Origin: Steromphala cineraria
Taxonomy: Eukaryota; Mollusca; Gastropoda; Trochida; Trochidae
Direction: 5' to 3'
Assembly (NCBI GenBank): GCA_916613615.1
Contig: OU744726.1
Span: forward strand, 62,760,987 to 62,824,986
Length of the DNA stretch: 64,000 bases
Under the pieces are notes generated by a model that was not told where the DNA came from, made no database searches, and saw only the letters and a program-made list of their open reading frames with translations. Of this stretch, positions 25,657 to 37,061 are shown piece by piece (position 1 is the stretch's first letter; every line of letters starts with the position of its first letter). Made by a program: the position numbers and the translations under genes.

Positions 25657-26011
25657 GGGGCAGTAGCACGTTTTTTCATAATTTTATATTTAAAATTTTT
25701 AACTGATAATTGTATGTTATTGCTAAATATATTATGTTGATAGTGTTAAAAATCTCATTACACAAGCCAATCAGTCATAGTCAGAGGACAAAGTATAAAG
25801 ATTCACATAAAATCCATTGGCGGCCAATTTTTTTGAACACCTTTAATTCAATTTGTGTAAGAAAAAGGAATCACATGGCTAAACTTTACATTATATATTT
25901 GAATTATTACTGCTCCATTTAGTTTAAATACATTGCCTTTCAATTAGAACCAATAATTTTCATATTCCTGACATCACCTTTTATTCCCTCTAAAAACGTG
26001 CTACTGCCCCT
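25657..26011 (-). mobile_element. TTAA MITE, full copy
   Basis: TTAA at 25653-25656 and 26012-26015; reverse orientation; ends ggggcagtagcacg and cgtgctactgcccct. Confidence 0.9.
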
Positions 26012-26015
26012 TTAA

Positions 26016-26735
26016 ATCAAAAGGAATCATCATAACAAATACCTTAAAATGATTGAATAAAACTACTGTGTCTTGAACACAAAGGCTGAAATGAACAAAA
26101 TAAATAATTTGGACATTATTTCAGGAAATAATATAAAGATGAACAAGGCGCGCAGTTATCTAAGAGTTATATGTCTTTTCCTTCTCTAGTGTGGTCATTA
26201 TTAATTTTTTAAGAAATTGAGAAAAGGGTTTGCATAATTTTCAAGCAGTTCACATTCCTAACAATTCAAACATTTCAAATATGGGCCAAAAGTTCATTGC
26301 TGTTCCGATAATTTTACCATGGTTTTGAACCAAATGATTGTCGGTTTATTCTGTTTTCTTACAAATTCAGTTACTTTATGTTGCCTGTTTACAAGGAGTG
26401 ACACATTTACAATATTAACTACTGTTTTTTCATGAATCATTCATATCGCGCTGCTTTATCATTATCATTCTTGTCACTCATGTCTTGGGATATTTCATTA
26501 TTAATGATCTATTGATATAATTATCTTGACCAAATATGAATATAGAAAAAAATTACAAATAAACATATCTTGTTTATTTTCCTTTTTTTTCTCATTCAAT
26601 CATCTGAGAAAATAACATGATCAATATTTCATTTGTTGATAGTATTTAAAATTTTACTGTGTAATAAATATTTTCAATTTGATTTGAATATATTGACTAT
26701 GTATGATCTATACCATTGTTTAAATATAGCTGGCT
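26016..26735. other. Non-coding interval
   Basis: Nothing recognised beyond AT-rich sequence. Confidence 0.5.
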
Positions 26736-26739
26736 ACCG

Positions 26740-26917
26740 TGAACACTGTTAGTTCATTTTGTGTAAGAAAAATGAATCGCATGGCTAAATTTTATGTTAT
26801 ATTTTTGAATTATTACTGCTCAATTTAGTTTAAATACATTGTCTTTCAATTGGAAACATTTATTTTCATTTTCCTGACATCACCTTATGTTCCCCCTAAA
26901 AACGTGCTACTGTCCCT
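26740..26917 (-). mobile_element. TTAA MITE, half copy
   Basis: Only the half from the gtgtaagaaaaatgaatcgc segment to the terminus cgtgctactgtccct is present, followed by TTAA at 26918-26921. The other half is missing, so the copy was truncated after insertion. Confidence 0.85.
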
Positions 26918-27119
26918 TTAAGGATAATCAGGTGTCACTAAGTTGTACTCCTTTGGATATAACATATACTACACTTCAAACAACATCATATCTATGCTTT
27001 CATAACAATGATCTCATATATTTAAATAGATTGCATGTTTTGTAGCATGAGGTATACTTTTTGATCTAAACAAATGTGGCATATAACGACTATAATATAG
27101 TATCTATGAAACCCTTTAA

Positions 27120-27475
27120 AGGGGCAGTAGCACGTTTTTAGGGGGAATATAAGGTGATGTCAGCAAAATGAAAATTAATGTTTCCAATTGAAAGACAATA
27201 TATTTAAACTAAACGGAGCAGTAATAATTCAAATATATAATGTAATGTTTAGCAATGTGATTCTCTTTTCTTACACAAAATGAATTAAAGGTGTTCACAT
27301 AAAATGGCCGCCCATTGATTTTAGGTGAATCTTCATAGTTTGTCCTCCGACTATGGATAAATGGTTTGTGTTAAGATATTTTTGACTCTATTAAAATAAT
27401 ACATTAAGCAATAGAGTACAATTATCAGTGAAAAAATTGAAATATAAAATTATGAAAATATGTGCTACTGCCCCT
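27120..27475 (+). mobile_element. TTAA MITE, full copy
   Basis: TTAA at 27116-27119 and 27476-27479, with full family ends and internal segments. It lies only about 200 bp from the half copy at 26740-26917. Confidence 0.92.
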
Positions 27476-27954
27476 TTAATGAAACTGGATGTATAATGAT
27501 AAATATTTCCAATTTCACTGATTTTATCAATTTGTGTAAAATGATTGAAATAAATTCTGTTCAAGACTCTTTAAAAAGTCTGTTAGATCGAGAAAGACCG
27601 ACTAGAAATTGTAACATAACCTTCAAGATGTTTCCCCAGTACAGACATAACATGAAGTTTGAATCTCATAATTGATATAGAATTTCCATATAAGGTTTTA
27701 ATGGGAATTGGATATTTTTCTTATTTCAGTTGTATACATATATAGTCATTTGGCATGTAATAAGTGAAATAAGATAATACAACATTGTGGTACTTGAAAT
27801 ATGGTTTCAGTAGATCTTAGTCTGCAAGAAAGTTCACTTATTTGAGAAATAAAGAAAATTTGACACCTTGTGACTGGATAAGGATATTGACAATGCCTTA
27901 GCTGTTACAAGACTTTTAACAGGAAAATGATGTTTGAGTGTAGTGACAGCATGA

Positions 27955-28790
27955 AATGAAATATCTATCGAACCTTTACATAAGACTTGTTATGTGTTAA
28001 AGATAAACTTAAATAGTAAAATGTGAATTTGATTCTTCAAGATAATTAGCCAATTAGAGAGATTATATAAATGTGACATGTAACGACTGACAAAAAATAT
28101 GTACAGAACCTTTACATAAGACTCGTTGTGTAAGAAAGATAAAACTTAAAATAGTAAATGTGAATTTGATTCTTCAAGATAATTAGCCAATTAGAGAAAT
28201 TATATAAATTTGACATGTAACGACTGACAAAAAATATCTACAGAACCTTTACATAAGATTCTTTATGTGAGAAAGATAACACTTGATATTGTAAATGTTA
28301 ATTAAAAGTCTTCAAATAATTAGCCAATTAGAGAAATTATATAAATTTGACATGAAATGACTGACCTGAAATATCAACAGAACCTTTACATAAGACTTGT
28401 TATGTGAGAAAGATAAGACTTAAAATAGTAAATGTAAATTTGAGTCTTCAAATAATTAGCCAATTTGAGAAATTATATAAATTTGACATGTAACGACTGA
28501 CAAAAAAAATGTACAGAAACTTTACATAAGATTCTTTATGTGAGAAAAATTGGACTTAAAATAGTAAATGTAAATTTGAGTCTCCTTAGGTAATAAGCCA
28601 ATTAAAAAATTATTTAAATTTGACAGGTAACGACTGACAAAAAAAATGTACAGAACCTTTACATAAGATTCGTTATGTGAGAAAGATTAGACTGAAATAG
28701 TAAATGGAAATTTGATTCTTCAAGATAATTAGCAAATTTGAGAAATAATATAAATTTGAAAGCTAAAGACTGACGCAAGTTATCTATAGG
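27955..28790. repeat. Tandem array, 137-bp unit, six copies
   Basis: The phrase aacctttacataaga (or a one-base variant) starts at 27971, 28107, 28244, 28381, 28517 and 28654, i.e. every 136-137 bp. Each is followed by taattagccaatt and cgactgac motifs. A seventh partial unit starts near 28790. The array is non-coding and AT-rich. Confidence 0.93.
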
Positions 28791-29590
28791 GCCCTTTAAC
28801 AAGACGCAGTTATAAGAAAGTACAGAGTTCTTAAAGTCGTCGTTGTGTTGGATCAATATGATTTGCACTGTGCGTCATTGGAACGTCTATTGGAACAGAA
28901 TACTGAAGCTTGGATCACTGTAGCGTGATGCTTCGTTACAATTACTCACTATCGCTGTTTGCCAATAAAGTAAATGATGAAGTATGTGTGTCATGGTCAT
29001 GCTTGATGACATTTTGCTCATGTCAAGGAAATTAAATGTTTGTCAGTCCTGAGCTTGAGAAAACACAAATATTGTGACATTTTCTCTTGCAAAATCTGGA
29101 AATATTTTTTCTTATCATCAAATTTTTTGTTGGTGACATTTCCGTTTGAATTGATGACATTGCTCAAGTGCAGGAAATTAAATACAAAACAACAAAGTAT
29201 GTGAGTGCACAAATGTTCCATATTTTATTATCATGAGGATCCTTGATGATCCATGGATTATCTCAATGTTGAAAATAGAGCTGCATGGTCATTATTATTT
29301 TAGATATGTTTGTCTATCTTATCTTAACATAATGACTCAATTTGGTGAGATTTTCCTGGTATTTGTTAACTGAAGTGTTTGACCTAATCATAACATTTAT
29401 GCCATTCGATTTGTTATCAAAAAGGTTATGGATAATTGGAGATTACACTGATATGAAATCAATACATTTTGTGTTTTTATATTTTGTACGAACCATTAAT
29501 TGCTGATTGTTAACCTCAACATATGTCAATTTGTATGTATATATACTTAACAAGATAAATTCAGGGCGTTTTAAGGATCATCTCTTAATT
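28791..29590. other. Non-coding interval
   Basis: No gene recognised. Confidence 0.45.
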
Positions 29591-29610
29591 ATGAATATAT
29601 ATTATAGAAA

Positions 29611-29883
29611 TATATATGGATGACAACTTCTTTGTTCATTGTATGCGACATTTCGACACAGATTCTTGTGTTGTTCTCAAGCAGAGGAAGAGTAATGAAG
29701 TTGGGACATATATATAAGTAAACAGTACAATACACAGTAACAACAACTTAATGATGAGAGTTAATGTAATTAAACAGAGATAAGTGGTAGGAAACCAGTA
29801 ATGTACAATGCAGTGTGTTTACATTTAAATGATAGAGGCCAGTGATGTACATGAATGATTACAAAGAAGTTGTCATCCATATA
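29611..29883. repeat. Inverted repeat related to a GAAGTTGTCATCC dispersed family
   Basis: Arms tatggatgacaacttctttg (within 29611-29634) and its complement (29862-29883) face each other across about 225 bp. The left arm continues, on the minus strand, into a gtcgaaatgtcgcatacaatg motif. Related sequence occurs at 30400-30480 (taccgaaacgtcgc, then aaagaagttgttcatcc) and inside the large transposon at 47535-47610. The aacgtcgc...aaagaag arrangement recalls ends of Penelope-like or other retroelements; class is uncertain. Confidence 0.5.
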
Positions 29884-30389
29884 TTCCTCAGCATTATTGT
29901 CAATCCAACTTCTAAAATGCCCCTCAAAGAAGTTATCTCTTATGAATATCTCAATATTGAAAATCATTCATTTCGTTGAGTATGTTCTTTTATTTCTTAT
30001 ACAAATTACAAGCAAATGTTTTCTGTTACAACAAAATATGGTAATTAGAACAATCTGGTTTAACTAAGTTTACATCTATGATTATGAATCAAGCATTTAA
30101 TTTACATCATCAGAGCCACAACAGGTTGGTTTTCATTCATTATTCTTGTATTTCAAATTATCGTTTCACATTTAGTTAAATTAAGTTAGCTTTGGTTATT
30201 ACATGAATCTGAATTTAATGCTTTTATTGCTAAAATTTAAATCTAATTACATTTAAAAGGACTTCAATTATAGTAATCAGCATATATATCTCATTAATCA
30301 TATTTATTGTAGCATTTAATTAAAATTGAAGTGGAGAACAAAGACATAATTTTTAACTTTCCTGAAAACAAGTATGTTATCTTTTAAAT

Positions 30390-30490
30390 CATCCTGACCG
30401 ATATGCTTGAAAACGGTATAAGGATCTATACCGAAACGTCGCTAATGTGAAATAAAGAAGTTGTTCATCCATAGAATAACCCTTGTTGTC
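30390..30490 (+). repeat. Retroelement-like end fragment (CGAAACGTCGC motif)
   Basis: Contains gcttgaaaacggtataagg, then taccgaaacgtcgc and aataaagaagttgttcatcc. It is related to 29611-29883. Such gaaacgtc...aataaag endings are common in invertebrate retroelements; the assignment is inference. Confidence 0.35.
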
Positions 30491-30960
30491 TTCCTTATAC
30501 CATCAACTTCTAGCCTGATATAAGGAAGCTTTCATTAAGAACTTATCAAGCTTGTTGCCTTTATTTAAACCTTACTCATTCCTTATCTTGAAAAATTAAG
30601 GCTTATACTTTCTTACCTCTGCCTTGCTTCTTTTTAAGAAAAGAGTAGCCCAAACCATCATGTGTTTTACAATAAAGTATACTTCTGCCCTGGACTATTA
30701 TACAGTAAAACATTTTTAAAGCATGATACCGAAGGCACCATCTGATCTTTATTGAGCAATACTGAAATGATAACTATATTTATCATTTATCTACGCTGAT
30801 CTCAAATTGATGTATTCATGAATCAGAAAATGTTTTTCTTTGGAAATATGGAATCATTGTAGTGAGTCAAGTCTTTTCAAGGGCAATTAGACGTGGTTCA
30901 CACGAAAACAGCAAGCTAAAAGTTTTAAAAGTGAAAATTGAATTGAAAATGCTAGATAAA

Positions 30961-31021
30961 TGTACAATTACAAGTGAAAATCTTAAAATATAAAATTATC
31001 AAAAAACATGCTTGTGCCCCT
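30961..31021 (+). mobile_element. TTAA MITE, terminal fragment
   Basis: Only the last roughly 60 bp of the family remain (gtacaattac to catgcttgtgcccct), followed by TTAA at 31022-31025. Confidence 0.65.
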
Positions 31022-31059
31022 TTAAAGCATGTCATCTCAGTTGTAATCCAAAGTGACGG

Positions 31060-31150
31060 TCCAGGATAGTGTACTGCTGGCCATTATGAGTACACTATCC
31101 TAACTTGAGTACACTATCCTGACTGCAGTACACTATCCTGACTGCAGTGT
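31060..31150. repeat. Short tandem repeat, about 19-20 bp unit, with one inverted copy
   Basis: agtacactatcct occurs three times in direct order (from 31089, about 31108 and 31128), and its complement aggatagtgtact lies just before at 31063-31075. Confidence 0.85.
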
Positions 31151-31737
31151 TATGGTGCATGGAGTATCACTGACAGTGTCAACTGATTCTGAGTGCTCAA
31201 ACTACAGGTATTACTTTTCACCTACAGCTCACAGAGGTCTTGCCTATTAAATTTATTTAAATCTCTGAAAAATTAAGGATTTAAATAGGTAGGATAAAAA
31301 CTTGTGCCACCTTTTGTAGATAAATCTATTATTTAATTCAATTAAGTTCAGTGGTATTATATAATAAGTTTGATAACTTCAATTCAGGTGCTTTGTATAG
31401 TGTTCTCAATAAATGCCCATATTCATAAAGTAAAATATGCATAAGTAGTATCTAAAACTTAAGGAGATAGTGATTTGCTATATTTTTAAGTATTTTAAAA
31501 CTACTTTAGCTTAATGAACTAAATTACTGATATAAAAAATTATTGTCATATCACTTCAAATAACTTCAAATTGATATCAATTGTCATTTGATAAACAAGT
31601 TCGAAAATAAAATTTTACTTAATTTAAGATTAAGTCCAACTTCACAGGTATTGAAGAAGAACAAGTTCTTATGTCCACAGGTATATATATAAGTAAGTAT
31701 ATTACTATCAGAACATTGAGTATATCAAGCAACTCAC

Positions 31738-31810
31738 CGAGTCTGTGAGTGTGTCACCTCCGTCACCTAGCTGCCAGTACACTCCCTAATGCACGGATAA
31801 TTACAAGACA
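31738..31810 (-). other. Candidate non-coding first exon with strong splice donor
   Basis: On the minus strand, cagactcg is followed at 31737 by gtgagttg, a near-ideal 5' splice site. Upstream (higher coordinates) there is an ATATAAG box at about 31831-31837, then CCAAT boxes in both orientations at 31891-31895 and 31926-31930. The exon would be 5' UTR. A minus-strand acceptor waiting for a donor exists at 7986 in front of the GPCR, so this may be its first exon across a roughly 24-kb intron. That link is inference. Confidence 0.4.
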
Positions 31811-31830
31811 CTGCCGCCAGTCTTTACAAA

Positions 31831-31930
31831 CTTATATCGACATCCCGCTCTGGATCAATAGACATGCTTTCTCAGCTGATCTGCTCTCTGATTGGTCAGC
31901 CTGTCACCCTGATCACTATCACTGACCAAT
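31831..31930 (-). promoter_or_regulatory. Candidate promoter with TATA-like and paired CCAAT boxes
   Basis: ATATAAG on the minus strand at about 31831-31837. ATTGG at 31891 and CCAAT at 31926 sit in an inverted arrangement (ctgattggtcag / ctgaccaatgag). The order and spacing suit a minus-strand promoter feeding the donor at 31737. Confidence 0.35.
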
Positions 31931-31954
31931 GAGAATTGAGTATCGGGAGGACAG

Positions 31955-32820
31955 GTGAATCAGAGAGGTAGGGCCTCTTACATCATCACAGGAAGAAATT
32001 ATAAGAGGAGAATCTGTCGGAGAAAATCAGTCACAGATCTTGAGGAGATAGTGAGCCATGTCTTCTATTGAATGGTGTGTTATTGTGTTGTTTGTTTTAT
32101 AGGGAAGTTGTTGAATTGATAAGCTGTTTGAAGAATTTGAGTTATTGTAAATATTGTATAACCTTCCTTTTAAATATTTGTTTGTATAGGTGAGTTACAT
32201 CATCACAGGAAGAAGAGAATCCGTCAGAAAATCAATCATAGATCTTGAGGAGATAGTGAGCGATGTCTTCTATTGAATCGTGTGTTATTGTGTTGTTTGT
32301 TTTATAGGGAAGTTGTTGAGTTTCAGGATAGGTATGAAGTATTTTGGTTATGATCATTATAGTATAACTTTTTTTGGAAATTGAACAATGCTTTCTATTG
32401 AATGATGTTTAATTGTGTTGTTTGTTGTAAAGGGAAGTTGATAGGCTTGTTTGTAGTATTGATGGTTAAAATCAATATGGTATCACATTTCTTGGAAATA
32501 TTTCTCTGTATAGGTGAGTTATATGTCATCAGAAAAAAAATTAAATCCTTAAAAGAGAAACTGTCGGAAAATCAATCACAGATCTCAAGAGATACTGAAA
32601 AATGTCTTCTATTGAATATGTTATTTGCTTTATAGGGAAGTTGTAGAGTTGATAAGCTTCTTTGATGAATTTGGGTTATTGATAATATTATTGTATAAAC
32701 CTTCCTTTGAAATATTTGTTTGTATTGTTGAGTTACATCATCAGAAGAAAAAATCATAGAAGGTAAACTTTCAGAGATTTCAATCACAGATCACATGAGG
32801 TACTGAGCGATGGGTGTTGT
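31955..32820. repeat. Degenerate tandem array, four units of about 200-320 bp
   Basis: The run gttacatcatcacaggaaga, agatcttgaggagatagtga, atgtcttctattgaat and ttgtgttgtttgttttatag recurs from about 31979, 32195, 32518 and 32730. The first two units are the most alike. No continuous ORF crosses the units. Confidence 0.8.
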
Positions 32821-35125
32821 TTGTTGAAAAGGGAGGAGAATAAGATGCATTTTTTTACAAGTCCCAGAATGTTTGATAGCCTGATTCTTGACAATTCCAA
32901 AAATTGCATCTCATGCAGCTAACAAACGGTAAATGTTCCTTAACATTAGCCAATAAGAATGGCATTTAGTGAATAGTGTGAAACAATGCTGACTGAACGT
33001 TATATTCAGTCACAATTGAATTAAAAAATACAGTAAAATATATACCAGTATTAAACATGTGATGCTGTTACATAAAGAAAAACATTCCCCAAAAAGTGAA
33101 AAATTTGCAGTTTAAGTATTATATAAGTAATATTCCCATAATCAATAGCACACCTTGACATTCTGTTACATCCCAATGTGTGGGTCTATCCTTCAGCTGA
33201 GTCTTATAAAGCCCTATTGTAACAGCCAGCTGTCTCATCAGTAAGAAAAACTGTATGATTTAGTCATAATTCTCCGTAATGAATATCATCCTGGTATGAT
33301 CTGGGTCTGTGAGTCAAGCATTACATCCAGGATTCTCTCGTTTGTAGAAATCAGAAGCGCATGGTGTATTTGACTGATACCATAGTCTGCTCCTGTGATT
33401 TATCACAGAACTCGGAAGTTAGAGAAAATGAAATGTAAAAGGACCATGTGTCAGTAATTGCCTAATAATGCAGTGTTTTTCAAAGGGAAAGTGCTCTAGG
33501 TTCAGTTAATGGTATAAATGTTTTGTTAATTAACCATATGTTTGTTTGTTTTCATTAGAATTTATGATATACAGTTTTTATCTGTTCATGTTGATATTTC
33601 AATTCAAAAAGAAGTCTGATTTTTATTAATTTGATTTTGTAATTTATCACACTGAAATATTAAGATGTTTACCTAGTGGTCTCCCTAATTAACTTCAATA
33701 AATTGGATTTCTAGTTCTATTCATAACTGAAGACATTAACAATATTAGCACATTTACAAAAGAAATATAGAGTATAAAGGCAATTTTATTTCATCAGTGT
33801 TAATGACATATTGCATATGCTATTAAGAATATGAACCATTTGCTCTCATAGATGGTAATGATTTAAAGTCCCTGTTTAAATTTTACCATACTTCTCGCAA
33901 ATGTGTATTTTGACAATGTAATTATATTCTGAATATATCCACCACAATGTGAGTGTATCATTATTCGATACATAGCAGTATATGACATCCAGATGGGTGA
34001 GCAGGTGTTTGTTAAGGTAAATACTCGTTAGCAGAAGCTATCCAATGTGTGGTAGACCTTCCAGCTATTCACTCCAGGGTTCAGCCTCTCACCTGTGCCA
34101 GACACTGCTATCAGACAGTTGGCCTGTTACAGTTAATGCAACATGTTGCCTGTGTGTCTTATCCTAAATACCTCTATTATCCCAAGGCCAGCAATTAAGT
34201 CAAACATTTCTCATCTACACCAGAAACAGGGAACCTTTGTCTAAGGAAGGGAGCTTGGAATAGGAGGAGCTTTGGCCTATCACATTTTGTCAAGGAGAAA
34301 TTTTTCAATGTCCAAAATTGGTAAACCCGACCATCTTGAGGAAAGATTGATTTAAGTTTCCAAGATTAGGCATGTTTCAGTAACATCATATCTGCATATT
34401 GTCTTGTATGGATAATTTTAATCTCCCAACTTATGACATCAGAGCAGACGTCAGGGCAACATACAAGACAAGACTGTTCCAATGACAGTGAACATGTAGC
34501 CTTCTTTATCTCGAACACTCTATTCTACCCTACAGAGGCAGCAATGCAATCAAACATTAGGGAATCATTTCGCGGATAACTTCCTGGGTTGATGGCGATT
34601 CTATCCTCCTTTTAAAACAGGTATGGTGAAGGATCGAATACTATATCAAACGTCAGAGAAACATACTTGACATATCTAAAACAAGTATGATGCACATGTT
34701 GTCCATCTTGTTTTGAATACTTTTATATACAAGCTGCAGGCTTTTCACGAAACTCGAACACCAGAAATTGATGTTACTGTTGCCGATATTGTCTTGAAGA
34801 CAACTATAGCTCTACCCAACAAACAACAAACGTACCCACCCCAAGCGAGATACACAGAACATATACTGGACAGGACGTTTACAAGTAGAGCTCATGTTGC
34901 TTGTCTTGTTATGGGTATTTCAAGGCTGTTCACAGATCTGGCTTAGTTTCTACTCTGTATCAAGATGAATGTTTTGGGAAACTTATTTATTAGAAATCTG
35001 ATGGTGATGGGAAACTAATTCACAAAATATCTGATGGTGATGTGAAACTTGCCCAATATAGAAATATTTTGAAACCTAATGGTGAAGGGAAACTTTCCAC
35101 AAAAAGCATTTGGTTTTTATACTTG
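32821..35125. other. Non-coding interval
   Basis: No supported gene. The 77-codon ORF at 34713-34946 has no recognised domain. Confidence 0.45.
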
Positions 35126-35129
35126 TTAA

Positions 35130-35325
35130 AGGGGCAGTAGCACGTTTTTGATAATTTTATATCTTAAATTTTTCAATGATAATTGTAAGTTAATACTAAA
35201 TGTATTATTTTGACAGTGTCAAAAATCTCATTGCACAAGCCAATTTTACCATCCATAGTCAGATGACAAAGTATGAAGATCCACATAAAATCCATTGCGG
35301 CCATTTTGTGTGAACACCTTTTATT
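35130..35325 (-). mobile_element. TTAA MITE, truncated copy
   Basis: TTAA at 35126-35129 precedes a reverse-orientation terminus. Similarity ends after the ggccattttgtgtgaacacc segment; the other half is missing. A stray gaaggggcagta at 35416-35428 may be part of a further broken copy. Confidence 0.8.
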
Positions 35326-35518
35326 TATTTAATGGATAAGCTGTTGGAATATTATGTTCTGGCAAAAGGTAATGTTTGCGAGGTTCTGGGTTCAAAGTCA
35401 ATCTTCAATAAGGATTGAAGGGGCAGTATTTTTGGTTAATGAACAAATCTTGCAACAATTAATAATGTTATCAATTGCAAGACAGTGTTCTAAACAAAGA
35501 ATGAAGTTCTAAAAAATG

Positions 35519-37061
35519 CATACATGGCATCTTACCCGATTTCGGCGGGTTTACCCGATTTCAGGTGGCTTCACCCGCGTCCCCGATCGGGTATTGAAAA
35601 ACCCCGATTTTCAGAAAACTACCATAAATACCCGTTCGAGAAAGTTTGTTACCCATTATAATTGTTAAATGTTACAAATTTCTTAAATACTTCTTTGGAT
35701 TTTATCAAAGTTTTAACACATGGTCGTCAAAGATACAATCTCGAAAGCATGTTATTTTTCCCAAACCGGTGTTTCAGAAATTAGTTACGGCTTCATTTTC
35801 ACTCCACTTAAGTAGGTAAATCTTGATAAAATAAATTTACATACATAAGGAAATACAAATATTCAAACAAGGTAGACTCAAATAGAACCAAAACTGGCTA
35901 CCATAATTCAAAATACTCAATAATATCGCAATAGATCGAAGAATATGCGATATATTTGGCAACTTTATCTGACAGCAATTATGAAAAGGAAACACCGTTT
36001 GAAATTACAATCGTATTTTCTTGACGACATATAGAAATTATAAATATTATTTCGAGCTGAGTATAACAATTATGTGTGTTTCTCTTCAAGTAATATGTAA
36101 ATAAGTTAATGAATTCATGGCATGTTTGTTATCAAATAAAATATAAAAAACATTCAACCAAAAACTTGTTTTATTCAGACATTCAATATTTTATCTGTAA
36201 TATGTTGTCATGAAAATGTTACGACCGCATGTTATGTTGAACATTGCCATTTGACTTCGGCAGTTCGTGGTCCTTGTTTTCATGCATCCTTTTGAAAAAC
36301 GATTTAAACTTACGCTTTTGGGGAGCAAGTTGAGAAACTACAGATACATTATGTGATTATATTATCCAGTTTTGATAAAATTATTTACAAATTCGTCAAA
36401 ATTTAAGTGCGTGAAACTCGCTAGCCATGTCGATAAACCGCAAGTCGTCAACAGACTAGTTATTTTTCAAGTGGTATAAGGTAAATATTTTTATCTCACT
36501 GTTGCGGAAATAGTTACAAACAAGGATTTATTTATAGAATTAGAAATGAGTCTATCTTGAGATTGACTAATAAAAACGATCTTTATTTATTTATTTCATT
36601 GTTGATTTTTTTTGTAAGTGGGTCTTCTTCATGAATTTTATCAGAATACTTGTTACATTTTCAATCAAATTTTATTATGCTATCAGAATGAAACACTCAA
36701 GTAATATTTAGATCAGCTTTATTATTTCAGATGATAGACTTACAACATTACAAGATATCTTAAAAAATATTTAAATTTTTAATGTCACATTGTGAAGTTT
36801 CTTTGGACAAAATATATCCATTGATAAAAAAACCCCTTTAAAACAACTAGTACTTAATAGTAATAAAACATTTTAATATATATATAATTAATTGAGCACT
36901 TCTTAAATTTATTTTTTAGATTAATATGTAAAAAACAGGTTCATTTTTTATATGATTTTGTTATGAAAACTACGAGCGCTAAAAACCCCCTTTGGGAGGG
37001 AAAAACCCCCATTTGAGACCCCAAAAACCCCCATGGGCATTTTGGAAAGATGCCATGTATG
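35519..37061. mobile_element. Non-autonomous TIR transposon, class uncertain
   Basis: Perfect 15-bp inverted ends, CATACATGGCATCTT, at 35519-35533 and 37047-37061, bound 1,543 bp. The adjoining bases suggest a 6-bp duplication, aaaatg, at 35513-35518 and 37062-37067. The left subterminal zone repeats acccgattt three times. The right zone has three aaaaaccccc runs. There is no transposase ORF. The 6-bp duplication would fit IS3EU or Dada-type elements, but this is weak. An aatggccgcc fragment recalling the TTAA MITE core lies just outside at 37118-37160. Confidence 0.7.

Noticed and set aside
27955..28790. CRISPR-like array
   Set aside because: Units are contiguous 137-bp tandem repeats with no unique spacers, and the genome is eukaryotic.
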